7,072 nucleotides of DNA, taken from J051 sp040752255. Lineage in GTDB: Bacteria; Armatimonadota; Fimbriimonadia; Fimbriimonadales; ATM1. Of the stretch, positions 5,614 to 7,072 are shown piece by piece. How positions within the stretch are numbered: position 1 is the first letter of the stretch; every line of letters starts with the position of its first letter. Location: NCBI GenBank assembly GCA_040752255.1, contig JBFMFD010000137.1:1-7072 (forward strand), given 5' to 3'. The notes under the pieces are model-generated. The model made no database searches. It was not told where the DNA came from and saw only the letters and a list, made by a program, of their open reading frames with translations. The position numbers were made by a program, and so were the translations under genes.

Positions 5614-5655
5614 TGGGGTCGTCGCGTCTGGCATAATCGCCGACAGACGACCCCA
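5614..5655. repeat. 10-bp inverted repeat bracketing a -10-like box
   Basis: TGGGGTCGTC (5614-5623) and GACGACCCCA (5646-5655) are perfect reverse complements separated by 22 nt. The spacer contains the -10-like CATAAT, and the right arm runs into the ATG at 5655. A direct repeat, GCGTCTGG (5609-5616 and 5624-5631), partly overlaps the left arm. No T-run follows, so this is not a standard terminator. It could be an operator, or a hairpin that hides the start codon if transcription begins upstream. Confidence 0.5.
5632..5637 (+). promoter_or_regulatory. Candidate -10 box for the acyl-ACP-reductase-like gene
   Basis: CATAAT in the context TCTGGCATAATCG lies 17 nt before the ATG at 5655, so transcription would start around 5644 with a leader of about 11 nt. 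No Shine-Dalgarno sequence is present in that leader and no -35 is obvious. The wording matches the candidate guaB -10. Confidence 0.4.
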
Positions 5656-6758
5656 TGACGCCGTTCGCCTTCATCATCCACCCGATTGACGCGCGCAGAG
5701 ACGTCGCGCGCAAGTATCCGTTTGCGCGCTTCCTGCCCGAACCGGTCATCGAGTGGTTCCTCAAGCGCAAGCGGCCTTCCGTCGTGAGCGAGATCAAAGG
5801 CGTCGAAAGCCCGACCGGCGCCATAACGCACGGCTGGTTCATCGGTTGCCCGCTAACGCCGAAGATGATGCTGGAACTGCCGCTCGAGTTCGTCTATGAC
5901 AGAATCCTCGAGTGCTGCGAGATCGCAGCGGACCTCGGCGCGAAGATCGTCGGCCTCGGCGCATTCACGGCGGTCGTCGGAGACGGCGGCGAGACCATTG
6001 CCAAGAGAAGCCCCATCCCAGTCACAACCGGCAACAGCCTCACTGTGGCGACCGCTATAGAGGGGGCGATGGATGCGGCGAGGCAGATGGAAATCGTCCC
6101 AGCCCAGGCGACGCTCGCCGTCGTCGGAGCGACCGGCTCGATCGGCAGGACATGCGCGCTCATCATGGCGCCCTCCTTCCGCAGAACGATCTTGGTGGGA
6201 CGGGACCTCGAGCGCACTCAGGCCGTCGCAGCCGAAGTGGGAATGAATGCGGAAGCGACCACCGATCCGAGCCGCATCCGCGAGGCTGATGTCGTCGTCA
6301 CGGTAACGAGCGCAGGAGCGGCTTTGATTCAGCCGGAGATGCTCAAGCCGGGCGCGGTCGTGTGCGATGTCGCCCGCCCACGGGACGTAAGCCTTCGCGT
6401 GGCGCGCGAGCGAAACGACGTTCTGGTCATCGAGGGCGGCGTCGTCGAAGTCCCGGGCGAGGTGGACTTCGGGTTCAACTTCGGCTTCCCGCCTAAGACC
6501 GCGTACGCATGCATGAGCGAGACGATGGCGCTCGCCCTGGAGGAGCGCGCCGAGCCGTTCACCGTCGGCAAGCACGTTAGCCCTGAACAGGTGCGCGAGA
6601 TTCAGGCTCTGGCGGCGAGACACGGTTTCCGGCTCGCGGGCTTCCGGAGTTTCGAACGGGCGGTTTCGCCGGAGACCATTGCCGCCGTCCGTAGGGCGGC
6701 GGGACGCGGCGAGCGCCCGTCAGGCACGACAGGCGCCGCCGTAGACCCGAGCGCATAA
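5655..6758 (+). CDS. Acyl-ACP-reductase-like NAD(P)-dependent dehydrogenase
   Basis: This 367-residue protein has a central Rossmann domain resembling the shikimate/quinate dehydrogenase fold. The dinucleotide motif is VVGATGSIGRTCA (156-168), followed by TILVGRD (178-184), whose Arg183 after the second strand favours NADPH. As I recall it, cyanobacterial long-chain acyl-ACP reductase (AAR, 341 residues) shares the same landmarks in order: ITHGWFIGC near 57-65 (AAR has IHGRYIESC), ALGGFT-like GLGAFTAVV (100-108), TTGNS (124-128), GATGxIG, GGVVE (261-265), and Cys286 in YACMSETM, matching the AAR thioester cysteine in FACFAEAM. AAR reduces acyl-ACP to fatty aldehyde. Conservation of the cysteine suggests a thioester reductase here too, but the substrate is not shown. 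No aldehyde-deforming oxygenase is in view. The C-terminal 20-25 residues are low complexity. Its stop is 4 bp from that of the convergent gene. Confidence 0.8.
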   Translation: MTPFAFIIHPIDARRDVARKYPFARFLPEPVIEWFLKRKRPSVVSEIKGVESPTGAITHGWFIGCPLTPKMMLELPLEFVYDRILECCEIAADLGAKIVGLGAFTAVVGDGGETIAKRSPIPVTTGNSLTVATAIEGAMDAARQMEIVPAQATLAVVGATGSIGRTCALIMAPSFRRTILVGRDLERTQAVAAEVGMNAEATTDPSRIREADVVVTVTSAGAALIQPEMLKPGAVVCDVARPRDVSLRVARERNDVLVIEGGVVEVPGEVDFGFNFGFPPKTAYACMSETMALALEERAEPFTVGKHVSPEQVREIQALAARHGFRLAGFRSFERAVSPETIAAVRRAAGRGERPSGTTGAAVDPSA

Positions 6759-6762
6759 GGCT

Positions 6763-7072
6763 CTATGGAGCGTTCAGCATCGAAACGACTGCGAGGACTA
6801 CGACGGCAACGGCAATAAGGAGAATTGCAACCGCACACCCTGTCCCAACGCGGTCGAGTTTGCGGGTCGAAGCGTAGTTTTCAGGTGCGAGTAGGGTTAC
6901 AAAGTGGGCCCACAGGTTCGCGACCGGCACGATCAACAAGACAGTCAGCCAAGGTGAGTAGCCCGCATTCTTCAGGCGCGGCGCTGCGATAATCATATGT
7001 ATCATTAAGAGGGCAACGCTAACAATTAACAACGGAACCCCACCCGGGTCCGCGCCCGCCTGTTCCCTGTCA
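6763..7072 (-). CDS. Small integral membrane protein, DUF805-like, N-terminus cut by window edge
   Basis: The minus-strand frame is open from the stop at 6763-6765 to the right edge (about 102 codons) with no stop, so the true start may lie outside the window. A TTG at 7030-7032 would give 89 residues. Three hydrophobic segments are visible: GVPLLIVSVALLMIHMIIAA, then WLTVLLIVPVANLWAHFVTL, then a Val/Ala/Leu-rich one near the C-terminus ending VVSMLNAP. Between segments 1 and 2, PRLKNAGYSPW resembles the R-L-x-D-x-G-x-S-x-W turn of DUF805 membrane proteins, and the LLIVPVANLW strip fits the same family. That family has no firm function. No enzymatic residues stand out. It is convergent with the acyl-ACP-reductase-like gene. 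Confidence 0.6.
   Translation of the reverse strand, partial: DREQAGADPGGVPLLIVSVALLMIHMIIAAPRLKNAGYSPWLTVLLIVPVANLWAHFVTLLAPENYASTRKLDRVGTGCAVAILLIAVAVVVLAVVSMLNAP

Noticed and set aside
5614..5655. Inverted repeat as a rho-independent terminator of the envelope block
   Set aside because: The loop is 22 nt, no T-run follows, and the right arm overlaps the next start codon.
5073..5831. 252-codon minus-strand frame, and a 256-codon one at 5853-6623
   Set aside because: They are shadows of the anchored protein gene and of the AAR-like gene; the sense proteins carry recognisable motifs and proper starts.

Overview
The window is GC-rich bacterial chromosome, densely packed with short intergenic gaps. 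It carries housekeeping genes plus a small block of envelope-directed genes. Several starts have a -10-like box close upstream and weak or no Shine-Dalgarno sequence. That feature, the DUF1559-like pseudopilin and the general gene content would fit an Armatimonadota (Fimbriimonadia-like) genome. This assignment is a guess by eye and I hold it loosely; Chloroflexota or Deinococcota would also be possible.

Layout. Positions 1-1403 (minus strand) hold a two-gene unit: a YciI-family protein followed, with a 4-bp ATGA overlap, by a type II NADH:quinone oxidoreductase cut by the left edge. Divergent from it, 1570-1800 (plus) encodes a 76-residue protein with a CX4C...CX2H metal-site pattern. It converges on guaB (IMP dehydrogenase, 1805-3277, minus), with only 4 bp between the stop codons. 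A divergent regulatory region (about 3278-3456) with two dyad symmetries separates guaB from a four-gene plus-strand block (3457-5600). In order the block encodes a membrane-anchored thioredoxin-fold protein with a CSEC motif, a type IV pilin-like protein with Gln instead of Glu at +5, a secreted 12-cysteine protein, and a membrane-anchored protein of unknown function. The first two genes overlap by ATGA, and the last three each have a clear ribosome binding site. After a 10-bp inverted repeat around a -10-like box comes an acyl-ACP-reductase-like dehydrogenase (5655-6758, plus). It converges on a small three-helix membrane protein (6763-7072, minus) cut by the right edge.

The part most worth attention is the 3457-5600 block. 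The 12-cysteine protein has cysteine spacing, a CPP...W-x3-CY segment and a CC...CxC...C...C tail that resemble the light chain (MauA) of methylamine dehydrogenase as I remember it. The redoxin two genes upstream has the architecture of MauD, the factor needed to fold MauA. No heavy chain, MauE or MauG is in the window, the cysteine protein has a Sec-type signal, and the second Trp needed for tryptophan tryptophylquinone is not in place. My reading is a possible MauA-fold protein with a dedicated oxidative-folding partner, used in an undescribed envelope role alongside a pseudopilin. The comparison is from memory and needs a profile search.
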